A DNA stretch of 64,000 nt from Pectinatus haikarae (GTDB taxonomy: Bacteria > Bacillota > Negativicutes > Selenomonadales > Selenomonadaceae): positions 310,001-374,000 of the forward strand of contig NZ_WIQM01000008.1 of assembly GCF_015732185.1 (NCBI RefSeq). The letters are read 5' to 3'. The position numbers and the translations under genes were made by a program. Each line of letters starts with the position of its first letter. The first letter of the stretch is position 1. Below, one piece after another: positions 15,467 to 23,501 of this stretch. The notes under the pieces were generated by a model. That model ran no database searches, was not told the origin of the DNA, and saw nothing but the letters and a program-made list of their open reading frames with translations.

Positions 15467-17125
15467 ATGTGTGAAAAAAGTAAGCGGTGTACCGCTGATT
15501 TACTGGTAGAATGTCTGGAAGAAGAAGGCGTAAAATATATTTTCGGTATTCCGGGTGAAGAAAATCTGGCTATTATGCGTGCGCTTGAAAATTCTAAGAT
15601 ACAGTTTATCACTGTCCGTCATGAACAAGGCGCTGCCTTTATGGCCGACGTTTATGGAAGACTTACGGGAAAGGCCGGTGTATGCCTTGCTACATTGGGG
15701 CCGGGTGCAACGAATCTCGTAACAGGTGTTGCCGATGCCGATAGTGACGGAGCCCCGCTTGTTGCAATAACGGGGCAGGTAGGTACTGAACGGATGCACA
15801 TTACCTCACACCAATTTCTTGACTTAGTGAAGATGTTTGAACCGATAACCCGACGTACAAAAATGGTGGTACGCCCCGACACGGTGAATGAAATAGTTCG
15901 TCTGGCCTTTAAATATGCGGAACGCGAAAAGCCGGGCGCATGTCATATAGATCTGCCGGTTAATATTGGCATGATGTCTATAGATAATTCGGAACGTCCG
16001 CTGCAAAAACAATATCCGATAAAAGAATATGCTTCTGTTCATACGCTTGACGAAGCAGCAGAAATGATTTCCTATGCTAAAAGTCCGGTTATTCTCGCCG
16101 GCAGCGGAGTTATTCGCTCTCATGCGGCAAAGGAATTGACGGCGTTTGCGGAAAAACTGAAAATACCGGTAATAAATACTATGATGGCAAAAGGGGCCAT
16201 TCCTTTTGATAACAAGTATGCAATGTGGACAATAGGCATTCCTTTTTCTGATTATCAAAATAAATTATTGGAAAGAGCCAGCTTGGTAATAGCCGTCGGT
16301 TACGATATTATTGAATATGCACCGTCAAAATGGAATAAGCGCGGTGATGTGGATATAATTCATATAGATGCGGCTTCCGCCGATATCAATAAGTTGTATC
16401 AGGCCAATATAGAAGTAGTCGGTGATATACCCGACTCATTAAAACGTATAATGCAGAGGACTGCACGCCTTCAGGAACCCAAGGAAGCCTTGGCAATGCG
16501 TGAAAAAATGGTTGCAGAACACGAGAGCTACGCTGCTGATAAAGCTTTTCCTATGAAGCCGCAGCGCATACTCAACGATGTACGAAAAATCATGGGACCT
16601 GATGATATCGTTATTTCAGACGTAGGGGCGAATAAAGTCTGGATAGCTCGTCATTACAACTGCTATAAACCGAATACCTGTATTATTTCCAATGGATTTG
16701 CTACGATGGGCATAGCCGTGCCGGGAGCTATAGCTGCAAAACTCGTCAATCCTGATAAAAAAATATTGGCAATAACCGGTGACGGCGGTTTTATGATGAA
16801 TTGTCAAGAGTTTGAAACGGCTATACGTCTTGGCACAAATTTTGTGACGCTGATATTCAACGACTGCAGCTATGGTCTCATAAAGTGGAAACAGGAAGAT
16901 CATTATAAACATAGTTATGGTGTTGATTTTACAAATCCTGATTTTGTAAAATTTGCTGAGAGCATGCATGCCGCAGGTTTTCGCATCAAAAAGGCTGAAG
17001 AGCTTATTCCGACACTGGAAAAAGCTTTCAGCCTGGATGTACCGGCTATCATTGACTGCCAGGTCGATTATAGTGAAAACATGAAGCTGACAGAACATTT
17101 GCAGCAGCTTATGCAGGGAATTTAA
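15467..17125 (+). CDS. alsS: Acetolactate synthase, catabolic type
   Basis: A 552-residue thiamine diphosphate enzyme. It has FGIPGEENL at the start, the catalytic glutamate in VRHEQGAAFMADVYGRLTG, and the cofactor-binding ITGDGGFMMN...FND block. It condenses two pyruvates to 2-acetolactate. There is no adjacent small regulatory subunit (IlvN) and the overall sequence resembles AlsS/BudB, so a fermentative, acid-relieving role is more likely than valine synthesis. No acetolactate decarboxylase gene is next to it. The ribosome site AGGAGG lies 16 bases before the ATG, rather far. A terminator follows closely. Confidence 0.88.
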   Translation: MCEKSKRCTADLLVECLEEEGVKYIFGIPGEENLAIMRALENSKIQFITVRHEQGAAFMADVYGRLTGKAGVCLATLGPGATNLVTGVADADSDGAPLVAITGQVGTERMHITSHQFLDLVKMFEPITRRTKMVVRPDTVNEIVRLAFKYAEREKPGACHIDLPVNIGMMSIDNSERPLQKQYPIKEYASVHTLDEAAEMISYAKSPVILAGSGVIRSHAAKELTAFAEKLKIPVINTMMAKGAIPFDNKYAMWTIGIPFSDYQNKLLERASLVIAVGYDIIEYAPSKWNKRGDVDIIHIDAASADINKLYQANIEVVGDIPDSLKRIMQRTARLQEPKEALAMREKMVAEHESYAADKAFPMKPQRILNDVRKIMGPDDIVISDVGANKVWIARHYNCYKPNTCIISNGFATMGIAVPGAIAAKLVNPDKKILAITGDGGFMMNCQEFETAIRLGTNFVTLIFNDCSYGLIKWKQEDHYKHSYGVDFTNPDFVKFAESMHAAGFRIKKAEELIPTLEKAFSLDVPAIIDCQVDYSENMKLTEHLQQLMQGI

Positions 17126-17130
17126 TAGGA

Positions 17131-17163
17131 GGCAGGCCTGGTTTTCCATCAGGCCTGTTTCTC
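17131..17163 (+). terminator. Terminator of the acetolactate synthase gene
   Basis: CAGGCCTG at 17133-17140 pairs with CAGGCCTG at 17150-17157, followed by TTTCTC. Confidence 0.65.
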
Positions 17164-17262
17164 AATCTAGCAGAGAATAACAAAATATTCTGCTCAGTGG
17201 CTGTATACAGCCGAGATGCAGGTCAGAAAATCGTAAGAAAAATAATTTAAGGTAAAAGTGCT

Positions 17263-17294
17263 TAAAAAAGAAAAACCTTGCTGTGAAAGCAAGG
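17263..17294 (-). terminator. Second terminator of the cobalamin-riboswitch RNA
   Basis: CCTTGCT/AGCAAGG hairpin (17276-17294) followed on the minus strand by a long U run (complement of 17263-17275). Beyond it, 17199-17212 is a perfect 14-base palindrome and 17170-17195 a weaker hairpin; no gene is seen there. Confidence 0.8.
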
Positions 17295-17380
17295 CCCTGC
17301 CAGTGCAGTGTTTAAGAGGAAGTAAAACTCTATGAGCAATCCCCAGTGTATTAGCTGAAGATACAAAGGGGCTGAAACCA

Positions 17381-17420
17381 AAATAAAAACCCTCTTCTGA
17401 GCGAACGCAAAGAAGAGGGT
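17381..17420 (-). terminator. First terminator of the cobalamin-riboswitch RNA
   Basis: Arms 17411-17420 and 17389-17398 (ACCCTCTTCT/AGAAGAGGGT on the minus strand) enclose a small GCG-TTC-GC stem. They are followed by a U-rich run complementary to 17381-17389. It is about 90 bases past the aptamer and is the likely expression platform. Confidence 0.85.
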
Positions 17421-17507
17421 AAACTATACCAAATTTATTTATGCTATAATCTAATCTCCTGCCCATCGCTCGCGGGTACTATACAGTTATGTATAACGGT
17501 GACTGTC

Positions 17508-17673
17508 AATCAGGTAGTTCTCCTGGCTTCACATCATTGCTTCGCCGCTCCTTCTCAGAATAAAATTCCAATGGATAGATTGCGGGGTTGCTCCGTGTTA
17601 CAGTGGCGGGACCGCACCGGACTATCAAATACAATTACCGGTTTCCCTATTAAGTCATTTCTGACGCCTGATT
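17508..17673 (-). promoter_or_regulatory. Cobalamin riboswitch aptamer
   Basis: Read on the minus strand, the conserved blocks occur in order: AGGGAAACCGGT, AGTCCGGTGCGGTCCCGCCA with CTGTAAC (the B12 box region), and GAAGCCAGGAGAACTACCTG near the 3' side. The closing P1 helix is AATCAGG (from 17673) with CCTGATT (to 17508). All the invariant parts of the cobalamin aptamer are present. Confidence 0.92.
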
Positions 17674-17694
17674 CTCTTTTATTCAATTGCATAT

Positions 17695-17723
17695 ATAATA
17701 TCACCTGATAAATTTAATGTCAA
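17695..17723 (-). promoter_or_regulatory. Promoter of the orphan cobalamin-riboswitch RNA
   Basis: On the minus strand TTGACA (17723-17718) and TATTAT (17700-17695) are separated by exactly 17 bases. It lies back-to-back with the thioredoxin promoter. Confidence 0.7.
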
Positions 17724-17725
17724 CC

Positions 17726-17754
17726 TTGCAATAATTTTTGATAAAGGGTATATT
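17726..17754 (+). promoter_or_regulatory. Promoter of the thioredoxin gene
   Basis: TTGCAA (17726-17731), 17-base spacer, TATATT (17749-17754), 45 bases before the ATG. Confidence 0.6.
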
Positions 17755-17798
17755 AGATACATCATGCCGCCGCAGATGTTGGTGAAAGGAAGAAAAAT

Positions 17799-18113
17799 AT
17801 GCCACAGGTATATACTGAACAGAATTTTGAAAAAGAAGTTTTGCAGTCGCCGATACCGGTGCTGGTGCATTTTGGCGCTGAATGGTGTGTGCCGTGCCAG
17901 CAATTTGCCCCTATAATAGATGAAATGGAAGAAAATGCATCAGGTGAATATAAAGTAGGAAGTGTCAACGTGGACAGATCACGTGAACTGATAGAAAAAT
18001 ACAATGTAACAATGATCCCCACCATTATTATATTTAAAAATGGCCGATCTGCCGCTCAAATAACAGGAGCCGTTTCAAGGGAGAATTTATGTCATATGAT
18101 GCTGAATGACTGA
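17799..18113 (+). CDS. Thioredoxin
   Basis: A 104-residue thioredoxin-fold protein. The active site is WCVPC (Cys30 and Cys33) with Val in place of the usual Gly, and the cis-proline loop is MIPT. The length and the order of elements (FGAEWC, INVDRS-like VNVDRS, IPTIIIFKNG) are those of ordinary cytosolic thioredoxins. It has no signal peptide. It reduces protein disulfides using thioredoxin reductase, which is not in this window. The ribosome site is GAAAGGAAG. Monocistronic. Confidence 0.85.
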   Translation: MPQVYTEQNFEKEVLQSPIPVLVHFGAEWCVPCQQFAPIIDEMEENASGEYKVGSVNVDRSRELIEKYNVTMIPTIIIFKNGRSAAQITGAVSRENLCHMMLND

Positions 18114-18209
18114 TTTTCCAGAAAATTTAAGGTGTAAACAAAAGCAATTTACGCAGATAATATATTATTTTCAACATTCTTTGGAATAAAGTGGGATGCC
18201 CGAATAGAT

Positions 18210-18246
18210 AACTCTATTGCTTAAGAAATAGGGTTTTATTTTATTT
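18210..18246 (+). terminator. Terminator after the thioredoxin gene
   Basis: AACTCTATT (18210-18218) pairs with AATAGGGTT (18227-18235, one G-U pair), followed by TTATTTTATTT. Confidence 0.6.
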
Positions 18247-18289
18247 CTTGCGAGACATTAAAATTTAAATATAAAGGGGTGCAGCTGCT

Positions 18290-19159
18290 ATGAAAATAAT
18301 CGATGCACATATGCATTTTTCATCCGTAGGAAACTTTGCTGAAACTGCTGCCAACATAAACTGCAAATGTGATATCCCTACGTTAAAAAGGGAGTTCGAC
18401 AAATGCGGAGTGGTTCTGGGTGTGGGCATGGGAGTCGATTCGTCCGATATAGTGGACGGCAGCATCAATCCGCAAATTATAACACATGGACTTGAGCAAT
18501 TTCCTCCTTTTATGGCGCAATGCCTTGGCATAGCACCGGATATGATAACTGCTGAGAACCGTGAACAAACATTGGCTGCTTATGAAAAACTGTTGCAGGA
18601 GCCGACAAGTCTTGGCTTTAAAATTTATGCGGGCTATCAGCATTATTATGTCGACGATGCAGTCTACCATCCATTTTTCAGACTGGCGGAAAAATACAAC
18701 GTACCCGTTGTAATTCATACAGGTGATACTGCCAGCAGCCATGGCAAGCTTAAATATTCACACCCGCTGACTGTGGATGAAGCTGCTGTCGATTTCCCCA
18801 ACGTCCATTTTGTCATGGCACATTGCGGCAACCCCTGGATAATTGATGCCGCTGAAGTAGCTATGAAAAATCCAAATGTTTATATTGACTTATCCGGGCT
18901 GGCAGAAGGGCTTATCAATGCAGAAATCTTTTTGTCTGAGGGAGCCGGGTATATAGAGCATTTGAAGACATGGCTGGGCTATATGAATCATTATGATAAA
19001 CTTATGTATGGATCAGACTGGCCGCTTGTTGATATGAAAAATTATATTGAGGTAATAAAAGCCGTTATTCCTGAGAAATATCACCGGGCTGTGTTTTATG
19101 ATAATGCCGTGCGGATTTTTACCAAACTGCAAAATTGTTTGTCGAGGCAAAATGATTGA
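18290..19159 (+). CDS. Amidohydrolase family protein (Amidohydro_2 type)
   Basis: A 289-residue metal-dependent hydrolase or decarboxylase of the PF04909 type. Metal ligands can be seen: IDAHMHF near the N-terminus (His7 and His9), VIHTGDTAS, MAHCGNPW, and the final aspartate in YGSDWPL. The family includes decarboxylases and lactone hydrolases with very different substrates, so no specific reaction is assigned. The ribosome site AGGGGTG precedes the ATG. No operon partner: a thioredoxin gene with its own terminator lies upstream and a tRNA gene downstream. Confidence 0.75.
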   Translation: MKIIDAHMHFSSVGNFAETAANINCKCDIPTLKREFDKCGVVLGVGMGVDSSDIVDGSINPQIITHGLEQFPPFMAQCLGIAPDMITAENREQTLAAYEKLLQEPTSLGFKIYAGYQHYYVDDAVYHPFFRLAEKYNVPVVIHTGDTASSHGKLKYSHPLTVDEAAVDFPNVHFVMAHCGNPWIIDAAEVAMKNPNVYIDLSGLAEGLINAEIFLSEGAGYIEHLKTWLGYMNHYDKLMYGSDWPLVDMKNYIEVIKAVIPEKYHRAVFYDNAVRIFTKLQNCLSRQND

Positions 19160-19263
19160 CTGTCTTGTATTGGCAATGACCTTATTGGTGGTTTATATGC
19201 TATGGATACTATATAAAAGAATTGCATCAGCAAAAATATTGTGGTAAAATAGTTGAGTATCCC

Positions 19264-19337
19264 GCGGGCATAGTTTATTGGTAGAATGGCTGCTTCCCAA
19301 GCAGCAGAGGGCGGTTCGATTCCGCTTGCCCGCTCCA
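19264..19337 (+). tRNA. tRNA-Gly (anticodon CCC)
   Basis: The acceptor stem GCGGGCA pairs with TGCCCGC, the anticodon loop is TTCCCAA (anticodon CCC), the T-arm is CGGTTCGATTCCG, and CCA is encoded at 19335-19337. Confidence 0.95.
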
Positions 19338-19350
19338 GAATAGAGTTGTT

Positions 19351-19379
19351 AGAGTTGCTTTTTTAGGCAGCTCTTTTTA
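19351..19379 (+). terminator. Terminator after tRNA-Gly
   Basis: AGAGTTGC (19351-19358) pairs with GCAGCTCT (19367-19374, one G-U pair), followed by TTTTTATTTT. The next 290 bases before rpe hold no supported gene, only a loose GGCA/TGCC hairpin near 19470-19502 and the repeats at 19606-19639. Confidence 0.65.
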
Positions 19380-19605
19380 TTTTGCATAAATGCTTTTGTT
19401 GTTCAGGCGGCTCCCTTTCATTTTCCCGTTTAGCAGAGCTTTGAGGGAAAATACAGGGAGACATTAGGCAATTTCCTTTTTATGTGCAGGAAAATACTGC
19501 CAAAGGAGATATTTGAACAGCCGGCAATTATATGATAATATAATTGTAAATTCACCTGTGCGGCTATTTGCATAGGCCGATAAATAAAATGATATTGTAA
19601 GAGTA

Positions 19606-19639
19606 TTATGATACAGTGGATAATTTTTATGATACAGTG
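19606..19639 (+). repeat. Two 13-base direct repeats upstream of rpe
   Basis: TTATGATACAGTG occurs at 19606-19618 and again at 19627-19639, exactly 21 bases apart (two helical turns). They lie in the leader of the epimerase gene. They could be tandem regulator sites or duplicated -10 regions (TATGAT). Confidence 0.5.
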
Positions 19640-19672
19640 ATTAATGTGACTGTATACAAGAGGAGAAATAGT

Positions 19673-20341
19673 ATGAAAATAGTTTTATCACCTTCAATTT
19701 TATCGGCTGACTTTTCCTGTCTGGCCGATGATGTGCAAAGATTGGAAAACAGCGGCATCATGGATATACATCTTGATATTATGGATGGTCATTTTGTAAA
19801 GAATATCACGTTTGGCGTGGGGACGATCAAATCTCTCCGACCGCATACAAAGGCAAATTTTGACGCACATTTGATGGTGACTGACCCCGATGAGCTTTTG
19901 GCTGGACTTGCTGACGCCGGCGTCAACACGGTTACGGTCCATAAGGAAGCATGCGTTCACTTGTATCATACTTTGGAAACTATTAAAACTTTGGGAATGG
20001 ACGGCGGTGTGGTCCTGAATCCTGCCACCGATTATGAATCCTTAAAATATGTAGCGCAGGATGGCCTGCTTAAGAAGGTTTTGATTATGTCAGTTGAGCC
20101 TGGATTTGGCGGACAGTCATATCTGCCGATGAGTACAAGAAAAATCGCGGATCTGGTAAAATGGCGGGAAGAAAATAACTTTGAATTTATCATACAAGTT
20201 GATGGCGGCGTAAATATCAATAATATAAAAACTATTATTGATGCCGGAGCAACAGATATTGTTATTGGATCTGCCATGTTCAAAGACCGCCAGATCGAAA
20301 AAAATGTGGAAGCTTTCCGCAAGGCCGCCGATTTACGCTGA
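19673..20341 (+). CDS. rpe: Ribulose-phosphate 3-epimerase
   Basis: A 222-residue TIM-barrel epimerase. Motifs are LSPSILSADF, HLDIMDGHFVKNITFG (metal-binding His and Asp), MSVEPGFGGQ, QVDGGVN and the C-terminal phosphate site IVIGSAMF. It interconverts ribulose-5-phosphate and xylulose-5-phosphate in the pentose phosphate pathway. Start: the frame is open to 19616, but the ATG at 19673 has the ribosome site AGAGGAG and matches the usual N-terminus. A second, more divergent epimerase lies in the PTS cluster at 26566. Confidence 0.92.
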   Translation: MKIVLSPSILSADFSCLADDVQRLENSGIMDIHLDIMDGHFVKNITFGVGTIKSLRPHTKANFDAHLMVTDPDELLAGLADAGVNTVTVHKEACVHLYHTLETIKTLGMDGGVVLNPATDYESLKYVAQDGLLKKVLIMSVEPGFGGQSYLPMSTRKIADLVKWREENNFEFIIQVDGGVNINNIKTIIDAGATDIVIGSAMFKDRQIEKNVEAFRKAADLR

Positions 20342-20354
20342 AAAAATCAAATCA

Positions 20355-20388
20355 AAACCATACCCAAGGCAGGGTATGGTTTTTTTTA
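20355..20388 (+). terminator. Terminator of rpe
   Basis: Perfect 11-pair hairpin AAACCATACCC/GGGTATGGTTT (20355-20365, 20372-20382) running into eight U. Confidence 0.88.
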
Positions 20389-20602
20389 TAAGCATATGAT
20401 GCAAAGCTATAAAATAGCATATGAAAATAGTATTAATTAATAAAAATAATGGCATCATTATAGTGATAAATAAATATTGCCTGATATATGCGGAAAAAAT
20501 TTTCTACATGTGTCGAAAATTTCCGTATTTCAGGGAAACTTTTCCATCTATGACAAGAAAGAAAAATTTGCTAGAATAAAATCAAGCTAGGGAGTGACAA
20601 AA

Positions 20603-22522
20603 ATGGTCAAGCTGAAAAAGCGCAGCAAAAGAATTTTTGAACTGTTAAAGAATTATCCTAATGGGATCACAGGCGAACAGATGGCAAACCAGCTGGGGGT
20701 TTCGTCAAGAACCATCAGATCAGATATAAAATTCTTGCAGGAACTGCTTGAACAGCATAATGTTAACATCATCGCAGTTCCAAATAAAGGATATAGTCTT
20801 AAAGATACTGCAAATTTGGGGCAGCTTGAGGATGAATTGTCAAGAGAAGATAATATTAATTTTGAAACTTCAGAAGAAAGAGTAAATTATATAATAGTTA
20901 AATTATTAGAAAATACTTTTTCGGGAAATTCCATTACACAAATGGAACTGGCTGATGAATTATTTGTCAGTATATCCACCTTGAAAGCTCACTTAAATGA
21001 TGTAAAGAAAATATTCAGTAAGTATGACTTGAAAATTGTCCAGTATAAAGGAAAGGGAATGATTATTGCCGGTGAGGAAATCAAAGTCCGCTACTGCATG
21101 TCTGAAATAATAAATAAACATAATTTTGAGCTGTTCTATCAAAAAATATTGCCGGATGCAAATATGGCGGAGCTGGATAAGATAATCAGAAAAATTTTAA
21201 ATCAGAAAAAGTTGCAATTAGCCGACGATGCAAAAGAAAATCTTTGTATACACACTGCCATTGCGGTACAGCGCTCCAAATATAATAAGACTGTATTATA
21301 TTCGGCCAGTTTGGCGCAAAAGATAGGAAGCACCTTTGAATATGATGTTGCCAAGGATATAGTGGATGAAATTTACGCACAAAATGGCATAGATTTATCA
21401 TATGCGGAAATTTATTATATTGCGCAGTGCCTTCTGGCCAGTAAGAAAATCTTTGATGCAGGTGAATCAACGGATAAGGCGCATGTTAAAAAACTGGTAG
21501 ATATTATTCTGCAGGAAATCCATGACAAAATGGCAATTGATTTCACGGAAGATGAATATTTGCGAGACGGTTTGACATTGCATTTGAATATCGCCCTGAC
21601 ACGGATAGAGTTCCATATGATCATACGCAATGAACTTCTGGATACTATCAAAAATGATTATCCTCTCGCTTTTCAGATGGGAGTAATAGCAGGAAAAGTC
21701 GTTGAGGAATATGACAACATAAAAATAAATGAAAATGAAATAGGTTATATAGCGCTGCATTTTGGGGCAGCGATAAGCCGTACCGGCATTAAGGAAAACA
21801 GAAAAGTAAAAAATGTCGTGATAGTTTGTTCGGCAGGGCTGGGGATGTCTGTATTGCTCAAAGCGAAAATAGAAGAACATTTCCATAATAGATTAAACAT
21901 AATGAAAATCATACCGGGATATGAAGTTGACGGTTCCATAATGGATAATACCGATTTTGTATTCACTACGGTGCCGCTGAAGGAAATACATTCTGATAAA
22001 GTGATAATGATCAATCATATGCTCAAAAAGGAAGATATCACGAAAATAGAGCAAAAAGTTTTTCAAAAAGATAAAATGGATAAAACAGAAATAGAAAAAT
22101 TCTTTTCCTCAGAAAATTTCTATGTAAATAAAAGCTTTACAGAAAAAAATGAATGCATCAATTTTTTGACGGATCAGGCAATTCAAAAGGGTTTGATGAC
22201 TGCTAAAATAAAAGAATTGATTTTTGAGAGAGAAGAAATGGCATCTACCTCGATAGGTGATTTGGCAGCTATTCCGCATCCTATGTACAACGAAAATAAT
22301 AATTCATTTATATCGGTGCTCATATTAAATAAACCTATCATGTGGGATGATCTTCCGGTGCAGGTGGTATTTCTGCTCAATATAGGAAAGAATAAGGCAA
22401 GTCTTTGGGAAACAATGTTCTTAAAATTATACAATTATATAAAATTGAAGAGCGGCATAAATTCTATGCTGAAAAATAAGTCATATGATGTCTTTCTGGA
22501 AGAGTTTATAGACATGTTCTAA
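20603..22522 (+). CDS. PRD-containing PTS transcriptional regulator (BglG/MtlR-type activator)
   Basis: About 639 residues in the multidomain layout of PTS-regulated activators. It has an HTH_11 domain (first 60, QLGVSSRTIRSDI), a second Mga-like HTH (about 110-150, ELFVSISTLKAHL), two PRDs (about 180-400), a galactitol-type IIB-like domain with VVIVCSAGLGMS, and a IIA-like domain (about 490-639) with IPHP. Phosphorylation by HPr and by the cluster's EII proteins should set its activity. The start is ATG 20603 with GGGAG eight bases upstream; a GTG at 20594 lies inside that ribosome site. An imperfect dyad lies at about 20489-20525 upstream. It is the first gene of the polyol PTS cluster. Confidence 0.87.
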   Translation: MVKLKKRSKRIFELLKNYPNGITGEQMANQLGVSSRTIRSDIKFLQELLEQHNVNIIAVPNKGYSLKDTANLGQLEDELSREDNINFETSEERVNYIIVKLLENTFSGNSITQMELADELFVSISTLKAHLNDVKKIFSKYDLKIVQYKGKGMIIAGEEIKVRYCMSEIINKHNFELFYQKILPDANMAELDKIIRKILNQKKLQLADDAKENLCIHTAIAVQRSKYNKTVLYSASLAQKIGSTFEYDVAKDIVDEIYAQNGIDLSYAEIYYIAQCLLASKKIFDAGESTDKAHVKKLVDIILQEIHDKMAIDFTEDEYLRDGLTLHLNIALTRIEFHMIIRNELLDTIKNDYPLAFQMGVIAGKVVEEYDNIKINENEIGYIALHFGAAISRTGIKENRKVKNVVIVCSAGLGMSVLLKAKIEEHFHNRLNIMKIIPGYEVDGSIMDNTDFVFTTVPLKEIHSDKVIMINHMLKKEDITKIEQKVFQKDKMDKTEIEKFFSSENFYVNKSFTEKNECINFLTDQAIQKGLMTAKIKELIFEREEMASTSIGDLAAIPHPMYNENNNSFISVLILNKPIMWDDLPVQVVFLLNIGKNKASLWETMFLKLYNYIKLKSGINSMLKNKSYDVFLEEFIDMF

Positions 22523-22551
22523 TCTTATGACAATAGGGGGATAAATTGATT

Positions 22552-23016
22552 ATGAGCGCAATATCATTGGATGAAAACTTAGTTTTACTGAATCTTGAAG
22601 GGAAGGATAAGTTTGATGTCATTGCGAAGATGGCCGGGAATATGCAGAAACTGGATTATGTAAAGGAATCTTATAAGGCTGCTGTTGGTGCCCGCGAGAA
22701 AATATTTGCAACAGGTCTGCCGACCTCTTCTTACGGGGTGGCTATTCCTCACACTGACATTGAACATGTAAATGCACCAGCTATCTGCGTTGCTTCTCTT
22801 GCCAAGCCGGTTGACTTTGTGATCATGGGAGAAGAATGTGAGACAGTGCCGGTAAAGATAGTTTTTATGTTAGCCATGAAAGAACAACATGCGCAACTTG
22901 AAATATTGCAAAAGCTTATGAAAATACTGCAGGAGGACGGTGCACTGGAGGAGATAGCAAAAGCACAAAAACCAGTTGATATTAAAGAATTTGTATGTAA
23001 AAAATTAGGTTTGTAA
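22552..23016 (+). CDS. PTS IIA component, galactitol/fructose type
   Basis: A 154-residue EIIA of the PTS_IIA_2 fold. The phosphorylated histidine is in GVAIPHTD (about residue 67). It transfers phosphate from HPr to the IIB encoded immediately downstream. The start is probably ATG 22552; a UUG at 22546 (six bases upstream, two codons longer) has closer spacing to the GGGGG ribosome site and cannot be excluded. It lies 29 bases after the regulator and 12 before IIB, a typical gat-type operon. Confidence 0.87.
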   Translation: MSAISLDENLVLLNLEGKDKFDVIAKMAGNMQKLDYVKESYKAAVGAREKIFATGLPTSSYGVAIPHTDIEHVNAPAICVASLAKPVDFVIMGEECETVPVKIVFMLAMKEQHAQLEILQKLMKILQEDGALEEIAKAQKPVDIKEFVCKKLGL

Positions 23017-23028
23017 GGAGAGATTATC

Positions 23029-23322
23029 GTGAAAAATGGCAAAAAATTAGTTTTGGTGGCATGCGGCACAGGGATCGCTACATCAACAGTAGTGAATGAA
23101 GCTGTAAGTAAATTGGCAAAGAAAAATAATATACCTGTTGAAATTATTCAATGCAAGATCATGGAGGTGCCGGGGTACTCTGACGGAGCAGATTTATTAG
23201 TAACAACAACAGTAATAGATAAATCAAAATATGCTTTTCCGGTAATAAGCGCCAGAGCATTTTTGACAGGAATAGGTTTGGATAAAGTAGAGGATCAGAT
23301 TTTAGCAGAATTACAGAAATAA
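23029..23322 (+). CDS. PTS IIB component, galactitol type
   Basis: A 97-residue IIB with the phosphocysteine near the N-terminus in VACGTGIATS (Cys12) and the common IIB core PVEIIQCKIMEVPG. The length fits GatB. The start is GTG at 23029 with an AAGGAGAG site. It passes phosphate from IIA to the incoming polyol bound by IIC. The IIC gene does not follow at once: 180 bases, with a small open frame, lie between. Confidence 0.88.
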   Translation: MKNGKKLVLVACGTGIATSTVVNEAVSKLAKKNNIPVEIIQCKIMEVPGYSDGADLLVTTTVIDKSKYAFPVISARAFLTGIGLDKVEDQILAELQK

Positions 23323-23328
23323 CAAAAT

Positions 23329-23475
23329 ATGCGAAAAAGTTATGGGAAGTATTTACGATCACTGATCTACTTTTTTAGAAGAATAGAAAAAATAACGGAT
23401 ACCGCTTCTCATAATTATTTCGATTTGGATGATGAACAATTTTTAGCTAACATAAAATTCAAAAAATACAAATAA
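23329..23475 (+). CDS. Possible small protein between PTS IIB and IIC (48 aa)
   Basis: An ATG frame of 48 codons starting six bases after the IIB stop. The product is basic and aromatic-rich (starts MRKSYGKYLRSLIYFFRR, ends with three lysines near the C-terminus). No convincing Shine-Dalgarno is seen, so translation would depend on coupling to IIB. I recognise no family. It could equally be a non-coding spacer; the gap is unusually long for such an operon. Confidence 0.35.
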   Translation: MRKSYGKYLRSLIYFFRRIEKITDTASHNYFDLDDEQFLANIKFKKYK

Positions 23476-23501
23476 AATAAAATTTTAAGGAGGATATATA
23501 C

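Larger units (their letters stand above)
17263..17690 (-). ncRNA. Orphan cobalamin-riboswitch RNA without a downstream gene
   Basis: A complete minus-strand transcription unit with no coding gene. It has a promoter (17695-17723), a cobalamin aptamer (about 17508-17673), a first terminator (17381-17420) and a second terminator (17263-17294). Next on this strand is only the 3' end of the oppositely oriented alsS gene. The open frame that crosses this region contains the terminator stem and has no ribosome site, so it is not a gene. The predicted products are a short RNA of about 310 bases or a longer one of about 425 bases. Known precedents are B12-controlled small RNAs in Listeria and Enterococcus; similarity of role here is only a suggestion. 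Confidence 0.65.

Noticed and set aside
17194-17466. Open frame of 90 codons on the minus strand downstream of the cobalamin aptamer
   Set aside because: It runs through both terminator stems, has no ribosome site and no recognisable sequence; it is part of the untranslated RNA.
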